Positions 22,506 through 34,924 are shown, numbered from the stretch's first letter. The stretch is DNA of 64,000 nucleotides from Dipteronia dyeriana (GCA_032871835.1 CM065300.1:110419088-110483087), one strand, 5' to 3'. The notes: a model not told the origin generated them from the sequence alone. Translations and numbers: made by a program.

Positions 22506-22972
22506 TGTTATGGGAATAATTCCCTACATTGGGCTCAATGAATTAAAATAAACTAAAGAAGCTAATTGGGATGTTTTTCTTGCTCAATAGGCTTAACTAC
22601 GGCTAGACCAAAACTCTGGCTCATTAGAGAAGTTTCTTCATAAACGCAACCTATTGAGATTAGGTTTGTGAAGTCAACCCTATATAAATCTCTCTTTCTA
22701 CTGTCATGCAGCTTGTCTGAAAGAACCCAAATCAGAAACAAAATTCCTAGATTCCTACTAAGATATATCCCTAAATTCCTCCACCAATTCACAATGACCT
22801 TCTTCAATAATTCTGAAATTTCTTCCTCTTAAAAAGATGTAGGCGTCATCGGCGGATTCCTCTTCCCTTTCCTTCTTCCTCTTTTCTTCTTCTTCTTCTT
22901 CTTCTTCTTCCTCTTTTCTTTTATTCTCTATTCCAATTCTCGTGTATCTGTTTTTCTTCTCTTCTCTTCACA
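22506..22972 (+). repeat. LTR-like segment, uncertain
   Basis: Begins TGTTATGGGAATAATTCC and ends CTTCTCTTCACA, with a TATA-like CCTATATAAATC at ~22678. It holds a CTT microsatellite (22880-22918). No TSD and no second copy in the window. It could instead be promoter-like DNA. Confidence 0.25.
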
Positions 22973-23629
22973 GATCGAATAAGTATAACTCAAACATTAC
23001 AATTTTAAATAATTTTGATTTGACCCCTAAAAATTTAAAATTCATAATTTGACCCCATTTTTTCCAAATATAATTGCAAAACTGCCCTCGCCGTGTCCTA
23101 GCAGTGTTCCCCCATGTCATCGCCATGTCCCCCCCTTGACCGCTGAAAAAAGTCAATAGACACGATTTTTCCATGTCAGACACGTGTCTTGCCGTGTCCA
23201 ACGCTTGCCCGCACATGCCCAAGCCAATTTTTGCCGTGTCTGTGCTTTATAGATTCTCACAACATAAAAGCACTTGCAAATTTTTTGATACACCAATTAA
23301 GCTCCTAAATCTAAACTAAGAATTATGTAAAAAATCGAAGATCAAATCATTCTGAATTAGTAATGTTTATTCCACAAGACACAATATAAGCGTAGGCATA
23401 CTGAAGCTTTTCTCCTAAAAGTTAACATTAACAGAACTTGCTTCAACCAAGATAATAAGGTTTATATACAACTTCAATCAAACAAGACCAAATTAACTCA
23501 CCCTTAAAATTGAGCACCCTCTTATATAAAATTCAACCAACAAACCATATAGCCCATAATCAAATTTAACTAAAATGAGTAGAACAGAAATCCAAGAGCA
23601 GGGGATTAAAGCCATCTAATTATTGGGGC
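22973..23629. other. No gene seen; CGTGTCC-rich words
   Basis: At 23085-23250 repeated GCCGTGTCC / CATGTCC / CACGTGTC words give the 84-codon minus frame at 22968-23222, which looks fortuitous. The rest is AT-rich. Confidence 0.4.
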
Positions 23630-24011
23630 TACAAGTGATGGCGTCGAAGACCAAGAGCAGTGACTTTGACAAACGAGGGCAGCAACAGCGGCATACGGTA
23701 GCTGAGCACGATGTTGATGACCTAGAGCAGCGGATTCAGCTAGAGGTGCGGCAGATTCGGCGATAGCGACAACGACATCGAGAAGGTTGGCGACGGTGAG
23801 AGGTGTGATGACAATCTCTCTTTTTCTCTTTTTTTTTTACGTGATATAACTTAACCCTAACAAAACAAAAAAAACCGAACGTTTAAACCTTTTATTTATT
23901 TATTTTCATTTTTAGTGGTCTTTTTATCTACAAGTGGTCAAAAATGATGAAAACAATAAAAAATAAATTGCTGGCTAAAATAGATAAGTTTTTTGGCTCA
24001 TTATGAATTCA
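23630..24011 (-). repeat. Right terminal inverted repeat of the 18628-24011 element
   Basis: Inverted counterpart of 18628-18990; see that entry for the shared words. Confidence 0.65.
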
Positions 24012-26773
24012 TCCCTCTACAACTGCTTAAACACCCAAATTTATATAATTCTAAAATTTCAATATTACCCTTATATTATATTAATAATATTTTTTATAAC
24101 TATTTAACTTTTTTGAATTTTTAACTAACTAAACCAAATTAAATAAAAAGGAAATAGATGAAATAAAAATTATACAGAAAAGTAAAAATCCAAATAAAAA
24201 AGTTGGAAAACTCTGTAGACTTCCACCTGGTTTGAAAAGATGGAGGAGGCTAATATGAAGGTGAGTACGAAAAGATGTCGTCAAATTCTACGTCTGATTA
24301 AGTGAGAATTTTCAAGTCACTCATTTTCGATAAAGTTGCATTATAGAAAATGAGGCACTGGCTACACTATTTATGTTTACTTGATTATTTTTTTCTCTAG
24401 TAAATATTTATAAAAATCAATATAATAACTCAAACTCAAACTCAAGACTATAATACAACAAAATAGCAAATAAAAAGTTATCAAAATAAAATTTTATAGT
24501 TACATGAAAGAATATATCATTTAAACCTTACTTGTCTCACATTTTTAGTAGTAAAAATACTAATTAAGCTTACGAAAAAAAAGTATTTTCGAAAAAGTGA
24601 AAAAATAAGTGTATTGATTTAATTACCTTCGACTGAATTTTCATATTACTAGAGTTTTTTTTTTATTAAGAGATAAGATGAGGATTATTTGTGATAAACA
24701 CAAGTGTTGCTAGGATTCAACTCACCGCCACCTGTGGTCTAATACTGTTGATGTAAGAATCATAAATGAGTTTCCTTTGGTGGGACTTTCAAATAAAAAA
24801 TTTAAATTTGTATGGTGGGTCATTTTTAAAGTCATTTATGGGTTGAGTTTTCATTGGTGGGCCGTTTTATATATAAAAAAAATTATATATGTATGGTGCA
24901 CCATTTTTAAAGTCATTTGTTTAAAATCTCATATGGAACATATTCTAAAATCAATTATTTTTTAAGTTTACACCCTTGTCGTAATTACACCCATCAAAAT
25001 TTTAAAAAATATATATAATTTGTAAATAAACCACATTTAATGTCAAAAATACCCTTTAATTATATTGTATTGTATTTTTGTAAGTATACACTACCTATGC
25101 CTATTATTTTGTTATTTAATCAATTTTATTGCTATTTCAAATTTTATTACTACCATTAATTCGCTTACTATTTTTTCTCTTTCCTACTTTTTTTCTTCTT
25201 GGTTTTTTCAAAATCAAACTCCAACATTCAATAAAAATCCATTTGAAGATTTTATTTTTTATTATTAGTGAACCACTCTTTGTTTGAGAGAGTTGTATGA
25301 ATGTAAGAGTTGTGTCATGTCCCAACTAATGTGGAAGTAGATAGGTTTTAAATGATATTTTTTGTATAAAATGATAGATGTTCGATGAAATCGAAGAATA
25401 TCTAATACACTTTTTTACAAGAAAAAACCTATAATATTGGTAAATAAAAAATGTCTAAATTGTATTTGAAAGAAATAAAAAAAAAGATAATTTAGTTAAT
25501 TTAAAAGTCTATTTATATACATAATAATTTTTTTCTTCTAATATAAATTAATTTATAACTTTACTTTTCACAACCTAATTTGTCTCATGATTTTGATTCA
25601 TTTTCCATACTTAGCAATCAATTTGTATTTCTTTATACAAGTTTGAAAATATATTTTGAAGAGAATCTAGGGTTTAATAAAATATAAAGAGTTTTTATGA
25701 TATATGTTAATATCAAACCATTAATAGGACTTTTTTTCTACAAAAGATTAAAAAAGGATACTAATTAATAACTATGGGTGGGTGTACTAACAGACAATTA
25801 GTCATCTTAGTAATTTTACTCAAGGGTATTATTGAATTTTTAAAAACATACTAATTTAGCGTATACATATAGTTTTAAAGGGTGCAAATATCATCACTTT
25901 TATTTTTTAACAACAATATGGAGGCCCTTTACAATCAGGGACCTTAGACAGTTGCCTCACTGGGCTCCCCCTAGGGTCATGCCTGCTTGACAACACCTTT
26001 GGGTTGCAGTAAAAATTTTTTAGGATCTCATCTCTTCATGACATTTAGCTTCAGGATAGCCTCTTGAGTTTTGATTCAATAAACGTACTGTAAACACAAT
26101 ATTGGAACCATCAAAATGTAAGAGGGGTAATATCACTAAAGTTCCTACTTTTTCACGAATTGTCACCGTTTTAAAATTGTCATCGTTTTAAACATTTTTG
26201 CCATATTAATAACTTTAGTCCCTTTTTTTAAAATACATCAATTTAGTCCATTTGACTAAACAACTAGCAGTCAACTATGACAGAATGTGTAAAAATATAA
26301 TATTACCCTTTGTTGCTATTTAATCAAGATAAAATGTCAGTTTTACCCATCAACTTTTTTAGCTTTTACACCTTTACATATATTTGGATTGTCCAAAATA
26401 TCCTTAGTATACAATATCATTTACCGAATTTATCGTCAATTATATATTTTATTAAATAAAAAAACCACCACTGCATTTATACGGTTGCTCAACGGTAATT
26501 AAATTGTGTATAAAATGGATTCTAAATTGCTTTCGTTTCTACTTCCGTTTTCTCTCTTCTTCTTTCCTATATCAAATTCAAATTCTGGTGAGAAATCTTT
26601 TTTTTTGTTCCATTTTTCCTTTGTATTCTAATATCATATTTGAAGGTTATAGCTTCATCAAGATCTGGTTGTAACATGCATCTTTTTGTTCATTTTTACT
26701 ATGCTTACTATACATAAAGTCAAAATAGAAATCATTTTTTCATTGGTACATTAATTATATTCTACCATTACAT
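24012..26773. other. AT-rich DNA, no gene seen
   Basis: Very AT-rich. A local repeat of ATTTTTAAAGTCATTT(A/G) occurs at 24821 and 24903. Near 25925-25990 the minus strand has GAGCCCAGTGAGGCAACTG and GGGCCTCCATATTG, words that look like the end of a hAT-type element, but no partner end is visible. Around 26110-26300 the sequence resembles a MITE/MULE end. Frames at 24777, 25065 and 25137 are low-complexity. Confidence 0.45.
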
Positions 26774-26872
26774 TTGAAGGTCATTGCTTCATCAAGCTCT
26801 AGCGATGGAAATATTTGTTGGATTACAAAGAAAAATAAATATCACAACTGTGAGAATAAGGCATCAATGAGG
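26774..26872 (+). pseudogene. Possible GRF-type zinc finger scrap
   Basis: The frame reads ASSSSSDGNICWITKKNKYH followed by NCENKASMRI. This is similar in layout to the start of GRF zinc fingers, whose first CxCG motif is here reduced to NCE. It is short and degenerate, and the second half of the domain is missing at the junction with the MULE scrap. Confidence 0.25.
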
Positions 26873-27132
26873 ATCTTTCGCAAATGTCTGCAACCTTTTA
26901 CAAACCCAGTTTGCATTGCACGAAAACTTACAAAAAATCTCTCAAATTTTGAACTATCCTTTACATTAGTACTGACATGAACCTCAGTCTTACTACTCGG
27001 ATTTATATTAATCAATATGTTCCCATAGTTCCTAATTTGAGCATAGGAATTTTCATGGTCAACCCTTAAAGTTTTCAACACATTTTTCTTAGCCCTTTGA
27101 ACACTGTGAACTACACTCCCCCCCCCTCCCAT
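26842..27132 (-). pseudogene. MULE transposase fragment
   Basis: On the minus strand the frame contains AKKNVLKTLRVDHENSYAQI, RNYGNILININPSS and FERFFVSFRAMQTGFVKGCR. This is the region before the first catalytic aspartate of plant MuDR-type transposases (family pattern: RNYxxxLxxxNP ... FxRxFVxxxAxxxGFxxGCRP). The expected catalytic segment after GCR is replaced (HLRKILIDALF). There is a poly-C stretch at its start (27117-27143). Truncated at both ends. Confidence 0.7.
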
Positions 27133-27289
27133 CCCCCCCCCTCTCCAAATTTGTCATGCAACTCATTTTCAAACTTTTAGAAGAAATAGTAGGGTTTGAG
27201 TTGATAGATTTACCAGCAACAACACCTATCCAAGAGGATATAGCTTCTTTATTCTTTTTTCTTTTCCTACATTGTATATGCCCCCCCAC
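27133..27289. other. Junction with C-runs
   Basis: Contains several homopolymeric C runs (27117-27143 and 27281-27288). No gene. The LINE 3' end may lie in this stretch, because the minus strand carries an A-rich AAAAGAAAAAAGAATAAAG near 27245-27265. Confidence 0.4.
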
Positions 27290-27599
27290 AAAGCCTTATG
27301 ATTATAAAAGATTTCCCATAAGGCAAAGAAGAAAAAAAGGGAAAAAGCATCACAAGCGATCATATGCTAAGAAACTCATAGGCAGTATCCATATATATAA
27401 AAGTTAAAAGAAAACAAAATAGTGACAAAAGCAACAAAACGCAAAGAACCAGAGGGAAAACAACCCTAAACAAAAAGAGGCATGTAGGCCGCACCAAAAA
27501 AGAAAAAGGAAACATCAAGAAAAACAAAAAGACTCATGGCCCATACAGTCATTGCCAAGTAAAGATGAACAGACCGGCGGGGTAAAGAACCACCACGAA

Positions 27600-28165
27600 T
27601 CAGCCTAAAGCTCCAAAAGCATGCTTAGAAAGTGCATCTACAACCTGATTTCCCTCTATGAAATACGGGAAACCTGAAAATCTATTTGTGAGATCTAGAA
27701 GATGCAGCGCTACCACACCTGATGAATTCAAGGAACCATCTCAAAACGAGAAGAAAGAAGCTGAACCACAAAAGAAGAATCGTTCTCAAGCCAAATTCGG
27801 TGCCATATATACTTTAAAGCAAAATTATTAGCTAATGAGGCAGTCAGAAGCTCAGCCTCAAATGCGAAAACCTGACCAAGAGGAATAACAAAGCAACCCT
27901 TCACAAAGGCTCAACAGTTCCGAAAGAGACCACCATAAACACCAACCTTGGAGAGCCAATAACAACACTATATGTAACATTTTGATCCAACCAGAAGCCA
28001 GAGGTGACAAAACAACACTCTTAATCTCCGAGGCTTTAGAAGAGCAACCTAGAAGAACAAATATATGAAGAATATAAAGATCGTTTATACAATACGCATA
28101 CAACCAATCTCCATGTTATTAGCCTCTGAAACCACACTCCAAACTAGAGAAAGGATGGATCTAAA
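27600..28165 (-). pseudogene. LINE RNase H remnant
   Basis: Near 27640-27690 the minus strand gives EGNQVVDALSKHAFGAL, the C-terminal signature of the plant LINE RNase H domain (family pattern: REGNxVADALSKxA). Upstream pieces at 28100-27840 are degenerate (LLALQGWCLWWSLSELLSLC frame). Several stops. Confidence 0.7.
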
Positions 28166-29590
28166 TGTTAGGGTTTATGCCCTAAAGATATAATTTGTAA
28201 ATGGATTTAATAAATAAATAAAAGGAAAAGTTCAATTCATTCTTGTTGTGTTGTTTATTTTATAACTTGTGTATATATTTAACATCCAAGATTGCCAGAT
28301 GTAATCTCGAACTGTGTATATGAGTGTCATATATAGATGGATACAGTAGGAGACGTGCAATCTAAAAAGTCCATAGATAGTAAATAAATCTCGGTACTTT
28401 ATTTATGGTTAATCTATAGCTGCGGTCAATTCCATAATGTACGATGATTCTATCCTGAATCATTCATATGAGATATGGAAATGGAGGCACCTTGTATGAT
28501 GTGATCATATAGGACCGGGCCATGATCTATATGAATCTGTCACCAAGATCCGTTTACCGATGAGATTCATATATATTAACTAATGATGGCTATATATGGG
28601 TGATCTTAATCCTGAGTGTCTTATCTACTCCTTCAGGTTAGATCATGGTCTTTGATATACCATGGGTGAGGTCAGATGCAGTTCCCGATCAATATGCTTT
28701 GTATATTGGGATTACGGTTTGGCTTGTGGCTGGGAAGATTTGTACACAATAGTAGAATCCACTCTTTCTTATGAGAAGTAGACGTTAGTTCCCTTAAGGG
28801 TTGATTCGGGGCTTGGACAATATGAGCGCTCTCCTAGTTCCATGAGAAAATATGACTTATTGTTCATTATAGAATCAACGGTACTTAAAGGATATATATA
28901 ATTAGAGGGGTATAACGGATATTATAACCCAACTCTAATTATGAACTACTGAGGAGGATCACACCATATGTAATAGCTATATCGATGGACATCGAGTTGT
29001 ATCGGTCTGTGTAAAAGCGTTTACAGTTGCGAGAGTACAGTTTCGGGTTTTTAGTGGAATAACACCAGAGTTAATAATCAAGGAATATTTATTAAAGAGT
29101 TTAATTAATGATTCCGATGATTATTGGAGCTCAAAATATTGTGGGTCCATTAGGTCCCCTTGCTAGCCCGATCGATTTTGGTAACAAAGCTCACAGTTAA
29201 TTAAGTGGATTGTCCAATTAATTGTGTTAAGAAAGTGACACGTATTTAATTCGAAAATTAATTGAATAAAGAGATTATTTAATTAATGAATGATAATGAT
29301 TATGTTAATTAAATAATTAGATTATTTAATTGTGTAAATAATCAATAGTTGGAGGGTGTGATAAGATAAGATAATTTGACTATTTTATTTTTATTAAATT
29401 AGATATTTAATTTTTGAATTTAAAGAGTTTGAATTCTAAAGCAAGTTGATTAATATATTTAGAGATATGAGATATCTTAAAAGATTAAATTGGCGAGTTT
29501 TATCAAAATATAAATATAAATATATATATATGATATATATGTTTTATAATTTTTAAATAATACCAAAGATATCAAATAAAAGTTTTGCGT

Positions 29591-29624
<34 letters not shown>

Positions 29625-30175
29625 ATAAGAAACGCATATATACAAGTGATTGCATTGGATGCAAATAGGGCTAAGTGTGTGAGTATATCAAAAGAACAAC
29701 ACCTGATATCACAAGTTCACATTTTGCAAAGGATGTGAGATACAAAAGTGAATTGGTGGTATCAAAAGAGAAAAAAAAAATTGGTGCAGCGTACACCATA
29801 AACAAATATATAATTCTTTTTAATCTAGTTTGTGAACTTGGAAGAAAAAGTTTCTTTTTTATTCTCTCTTCAACATTCTCCTAAGTTCATGAGTCCGTGA
29901 TGCGTCCACACGTAGTTACCAGTCCCGGGAGATAGCGAGGATGATCGAGTGGTTTAAACAGGAGCATATCGTAAAGTGAAGGAGCCTCTAAACGTTGGTA
30001 AGATTTACTTCTTCTGATTATATCGATTTCAATTTCCCGCGTTTACATATTGTATGTATTAGTTTCGAAAAATAATTACGATCCCAAGTTCACTGGTCCC
30101 AAATATAGATTATGATCTGTATAAAAAATTTGAAAACCAACTTCTGCTGTGTGACAGGTGAACGGGGTTCCAACA
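28166..30175 (+). mobile_element. Solo LTR, copia family C
   Basis: Complete LTR, 2010 bp, starting TGTTAGGGTTTATGCCC and ending GGGGTTCCAACA. The exact TSD is CTAAA at 28161-28165 and 30176-30180. Its first 770 bp match the inverted fragment at 1-722. The head resembles the LTR of element D, whose internal region is copia, hence the copia assignment. TA microsatellites lie at 29520-29535 and 29587-29626. The 69-codon frame at 29675-29884 is inside the LTR. Confidence 0.92.
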
Positions 30176-30180
30176 CTAAA

Positions 30181-31320
30181 GTCTACTGACTTCCCTTTAA
30201 AGATTCACTGATTACCAGTAGCCCACACCCCAAATCACTGCATGGATAGGCGTTTTCTATAAAATCCTAACCTGCTCACTAAAGGAAATCGATATGGCCT
30301 ACAAAAAGAAGGATTGTAAAATTTCGTAGAGGCCGAGAAAACAGCCTCCTAAAGATCAACCACTAGGGGACAATGAAGAAAAAAGATGACATGCAGATTC
30401 ATTACTAACACTATAAATACTGCAACGTGAAGTCAACTAGAACCCAGACCTACAAAGGCGATCCTCAGTTGGAAGCCTGTTCAACATAAGACACAAGGTA
30501 AAAGCTAAGCGAGAGGGGGGAAATTAAACGGGACCCTGAGGAATATCATGGAAAAGCTGGGAATAAGCAGCATTGTAAGAATCACGACCGTCCCAAGAAT
30601 TTACCCAAACCAGAGAATCCACAACAAGAGAAATCATAATCCGATCAATCCAAAAACACTGATCGAGGAAGCGTATTCAGAAACAATCGTCTAGCACCCA
30701 TCTACACTCTTGAAAAAAAATTCAACACCCTCACCCGTAGTGGATTAGCGAAATAATCTGGAATCCCTAAAAGCTCCAAAATAGGAACCCTAGCTAATTA
30801 TCACACCAAAATTCCTACTGAGATTTCTCATCAATTAGCCAGATACCTTCCTTAAAAATGAAACTATAATTTGTCCGAAGAGAAGACCAAATTGAAGAGG
30901 GATCATACTCTTTCTGAGGCTTCTGTAACTGCTTGAGATACCTCTCCTATTGATATGAGATAGCAAAACCATAAGAGGTCATAAACTTCCTAGTAACTTT
31001 CAACAATATTGAGTCATTCAACAACTCAAGATCATTCAGACCAAAACCACATTGAGAGTAAGGCCTACAACAATGATCCCAAGCAACCCGAACCAACTTA
31101 ATCCCCTTAGAAGAACCTGTCCATAAAAATTTCCTTAACTTGCAGTTAATCAAAGACAGTAAAGAAGAAGGCCACTTGTAAATCGTGAAAGAGTTCACAA
31201 ATGAATCATCGATCACCGACCTGATTAGAGTAGCACGACCTTCCAGAGAGAGGGACTTGCCCTTCAATTTATAAAATTTAGACAAGATCTTATCCGTAAT
31301 AGGCCGTAACACCATCTTTT
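30181..31320 (-). pseudogene. LINE RT C-terminal and linker remnant
   Basis: The frame at 31315-30947 carries LSLEGRATLIRSVIDDSFVN, KWPSSLLSLINCKLRKFLW and GFGLNDLELLNDSILLK. These are standard for the region after the RT core in plant LINEs (LSxAGRxxLIxSVL ... KxxRxFLW ... GLGLxxL). DNA down to 30181 holds a weaker zinc-binding/linker remnant. Confidence 0.78.
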
Positions 31321-31499
31321 AAGGCTTACCCAGAAACAAAGGGACTCCCAAATAAGAAAACAAAAGCTACCCAATCTACATACCAATTATAGACTGTAAA
31401 GTGCAAACTAACAATCCGAGAAGGGGAGACAGAAGATCTGAAATAAATGGAGGACATACCTCAGGTAACCAACTGGCATGAAATATCACCATAGTCCCC

Positions 31500-32289
31500 A
31501 AAAGCAACCATGACATTCTTCATATTCTTTTGAGTGCCTCTACAGAAGATCATAACATCTTCTGCATGGAGTAAGTGAGTTGGACCCCCTAGGGGAAGAA
31601 ATCAACAGAATCTATGAAGAATCTACCATCCTCGCCCATAATCTATAGATGAAGTCCTCTGCAATAGCAAACAAAAGCATAGAGATTGGATCTCCCTAAT
31701 GAACCGATAGAACCGAAATCCTATATGAACGAAGAATGTCGTCTGTCCAATCAATAAAACAGAAGAAAACCAAAAAGCCTGAAGCACTCTACAAAGGAAA
31801 GACCAATCCAGGGTTTCAAAAGCCTTGCAGATATCAATCTTTATGTCCAAGTTACACATAACACTTTTTCTGCAACACGTTCGCACAGTCAGAAGCCAAA
31901 GCAATACAATCCTAGATATGCTAGTCTCGAATGAACCCGAATTACTGAGGATAAATAATCTTGGCTGGAACCAGAGCTAAACGATCATCAAAAATCTTTG
32001 AAGAAATTTTAAACAAAATGTTACTAAGCACAATTGACTGAAGATGATCAATCAAAGTCGAGTCCCTCAGCTTCGTAGGAAGAATAATGAAGCTGGAATT
32101 GTGACCCCAGAAAAGAACTCCAGTGAAGAAAAAATCCTGAATAGCGAGGACCACGTCACTACCTAAAACATCCCAACATCTCTGATAAAATCTATCAATA
32201 CCCATCTGGCCTATGGGCAGAAGCAACATCCATAATAAAGACCGTTTCATGATTATCAGAGAATGTTCTAACCATATGCTCTGAAACAA
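31500..32289 (-). pseudogene. LINE reverse transcriptase core remnant
   Basis: The frame at 32289-31942 includes IGQMGIDRFYQRCWDVLGSD and NSSFIILPTKLRDSTLIDH (RT N-terminal blocks). The frame at 31904-31623 has LDIKIDICKAFETLDWSFL, the block holding the first catalytic aspartate. Near 31570-31530 another frame has HAEDVMIFCRG, where the usual catalytic A/F-DD pair reads E-D. Frameshifts separate the blocks. Cannot be active. Confidence 0.78.
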
Positions 32290-32330
32290 AATCTACCTAT
32301 GACTAGAAACTTCAAAATCCCATAACCAAA

Positions 32331-33400
32331 TCAATGATAGTTAGTGATCAGAACAAAAACGAGGAAGAGCCACACACGAAATTTCTTGCCAATAGGAAAT
32401 GTAACCATTCGAAACCAAAACTCTATATAATCATCTCTCAATTCTGGTGCAGGTACTGCAACATCTAACCAAAGTGAATCGAGCGCTCTGAGAATGAATA
32501 CCAACCAAATCATAATCCTCAATCCTCAATCCTCGATTTGAAATCGGTATAAAAAACCTCGAGTAGGAGAACGAGAATGCAAAGCCTCATGAGCACCTAG
32601 AACCGTATCAAAATCTCTAACACCCAACCAAGAAGAAGAAACCAAACTAAACATATCTTAAATAGACTGCCAAAATGATATACGAACCATTTCAGAAGTG
32701 CTCATATAAATAAAAGTGTACTAGTGCACCTGAGAATCGATTGAGAGCGAAACAATAAGCTAGTGATCATTACAATGAACTATTTGAGCATCAGGAAATG
32801 AAACACAAGCGAAAACTAAAAATAGTCGGAATCAACCCACCCATATCGTTCATGCCCAATAGATGAAGACCGATCGAAGACCAGAAACCTCAAGATATAG
32901 AGTAAAAAATAACCATATGCTCCGTAATACAAACCAAAATAGGTCTATATAAACGACATAACTCCCTAAGAACCTGCCTCGTGGGCCCATCCCGGGTCCC
33001 ATAATAGTTTCAAAAGAGAACATTGATTAACGAAAACCGTTAAAAGAGCTTGATTTTTAGACTTTATAGTTGTAAGCCTATGCTAAGCAACAATAGTATC
33101 GGCTAACTTACCCTTCTCCACTTGGGAAGCCCATGAAGAGTCTGCAATCAAGCGATGCTTGACCCGAGATTCAAAAAATATACCTGAAATCTGAATCTAC
33201 AGACCAGGATCTATAACCAAGGAACAAGAAAAACTAGATCCATCTCAGAACCTACTTTGATCCATATTGACATTCAAAGCTGAAGACACAACTGCCTCAT
33301 TAGATGACTGATTGCTTGAAACCTCATGAGCCCTAACTTCCTGATGATCTATATGACTCGGACGAGAAAATGGCCTAGATATAATGGTAGCGACCAAATG
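32331..33400 (-). pseudogene. LINE endonuclease domain remnant
   Basis: Near 33010-32930 the minus strand reads NYYGTRDGPTRQVLRELCRL, then YRPILVCITE: the start of an L1 AP-endonuclease-like domain (family pattern: NxRGLG ... LrxLixxxxPDilxixEt). Further pieces such as LDVAVPAPELRDDYIEFWF occur at 32470-32400. Heavily interrupted by stops. Confidence 0.6.
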
Positions 33401-33410
33401 GCAAACCTGA

Positions 33411-33977
33411 TGTAGGAACTCGGATTTATGTTACACTATGAAAAAGGGGTTTTACAATTTTTTATGCAACGTGTAAGCCGTATACAATATATAAGAATAT
33501 ATAAAAATATTTTTGTCATACCCTTGAAGACTTTCTCCTTTGTTTCTTTAAGCTTTTATTCTGATTTCGAACCATCAAGTCTTCCTTGCTATGTCTCGTG
33601 ATCCAACATTTGTGTGTGGGCACGTCAAGCTCTTCAAGAGGTTGTATAAAAGTAGAAGAAATAAAAGAAAACAATCCTTGTTTTCTATATGGTGAGTTCG
33701 GCCACCCTTAATGGAGAACAAGAAGAAAAATATTTTTTTTTTCTTATGGCCAAACCTCTATTTGTTATCTACGAACTCTTTAGATTGCTAATCTCAAACT
33801 GAATTCCTCTGTATATAACACTCATATATTCAATTAGAGAATACATCTGGCAACTTGGATGTTAAGAAAACATGATGTAAATGTATGAGACAGATTTTTA
33901 GAATGAATAAACCACTACTTTTCTTAATGTTTTATTGACATTTACATATTTCAAACTTTAAGGTATAAATCCAAACA
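33411..33977 (-). repeat. 3' LTR of copia element D
   Basis: 567 bp between TGTAGGAACTCGG and TATAAATCCAAACA, followed to the right by a PPT. Several stretches match the family C LTR, for example CTCTTTAGATTGC and ACACTCATATA. The second LTR of D is not in the window. Confidence 0.8.
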
Positions 33978-33990
33978 ATCTCCCACTTGC
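33978..33990 (-). other. Polypurine tract of element D
   Basis: Minus strand reads GCAAGTGGGAGAT directly before TGTTTGGATTTATACC, a canonical copia PPT/LTR junction. Confidence 0.8.
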
Positions 33991-34223
33991 ACTAAAGCAG
34001 GTAGGACGTATCTCGTAACCCTAGACCCTCTAGGTGACCTTTAAACACTTTAGTCATCAAGGTCTTCATAATTGGATCAACATGATTACACTGCGTTGCT
34101 ATCTTGGTCACGGTCACATCCTCACTCATCAATGTCTCTTTGATGAGATGATATTTCCTTTTTATATGCATTCCTCTCTTAATGCTTCAAAGTTCTTTGG
34201 AATTAGCTACAAAACACTGTTAT
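33991..34223 (-). pseudogene. RNase H tail of copia element D (distal piece)
   Basis: The minus strand encodes HIKRKYHLIKETLMSEDVTV and FKGHLEGLGLRDT-like text, the copia RNase H C-terminus just before the PPT. It is continuous, after removing element A and one TSD copy, with 43867-44122. Confidence 0.75.
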
Positions 34224-34853
34224 TGTAGGGAAAAAACGGTTTAGAAATGAAGCGGAAGCGTGATAAAAATGAAATTAGGGTTTGCGTATAAATAAAAAAA
34301 AAATTCCCTTTTATTCAATGAGAACCTTAACCCTAGATTAATTGATGTATATAAAAGTATCGTACCTTTTCCGCATGACGATTAAAAAGTGCCGAATTAA
34401 CTCCGTAAGATCTTCCAATCCAATCACGAACGTGAATCACCTAGGAGTGTGAGACCCTTTCTTTAAATTGTATTCTTAAGGATGGAGACAAAGCAAATAT
34501 CTTTTCTTTGTTAGTTACAAATATCCTCCAAGAGAAAAATCCAAGAACGTCCGGTCACTTGTGAATTATCAATCAATTTGATTGAAACTCGCGTGAACCT
34601 TGATGCAATGTTGTACACAAAACCCTTTTGATGTAAAGGATACTAGTATACTATTGAAAACAAAAACGTTCCCCTTTTTTCTCTTCTAGGTCGAATTCAC
34701 ACACCCTTTATCTATGAGTCAATCGAATTTTGTCTAGAGCAAAAACTAATTTTTCTCCCCCAAAATTATCTCTTGCTATGCCAAATTCTCTCTTGAAAAT
34801 TACCTAGGCATGGCCGAAATTTTTATCATAAAATTCATAGGGCTGGCCGAAAA

Positions 34854-34924
<71 letters not shown>

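Larger units (their letters stand above)
18628..24011. mobile_element. Candidate MULE-type element bounded by long inverted repeats
   Basis: The left end (18628-18990) and right end (23630-24011) are inverted copies. Shared words run in the same order: TGAATTCATAA, AGCCAAAAAA(T/C)TTATC, AATTTATTTTTTATTG, TTTTCATCA, GTTAGGGTTA, a GAGAGA stretch, then a CGTCG-rich segment with CTCTAGGTCATC. The interior holds MULE transposase scraps and the CATGTAAC arrays. I could not match a 9 bp TSD (a TA run on the left). The interior may be a nest of more than one element. Confidence 0.55.
27290..33410 (-). mobile_element. L1-type LINE, near full length, split by a solo LTR
   Basis: Minus-strand order matches plant L1 ORF2: endonuclease (33400-32331), RT (32289-30947), zinc-binding/RNase H (30930-30181 and 28165-27600), then a 3' UTR to about 27290. 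The RNase H half is separated from RT by the 2.0 kb solo LTR 28166-30175. The right end coincides with the LTR of element D at 33411, so the 5' UTR and any ORF1 lie beyond the cut or are lost. All domains carry stops and frameshifts. Confidence 0.8.

Noticed and set aside
22506..22972. Confident solo LTR or host promoter
   Set aside because: TG...CA ends and a TATA-like box are present, but there is no TSD and no second copy, so it is listed only at low confidence.
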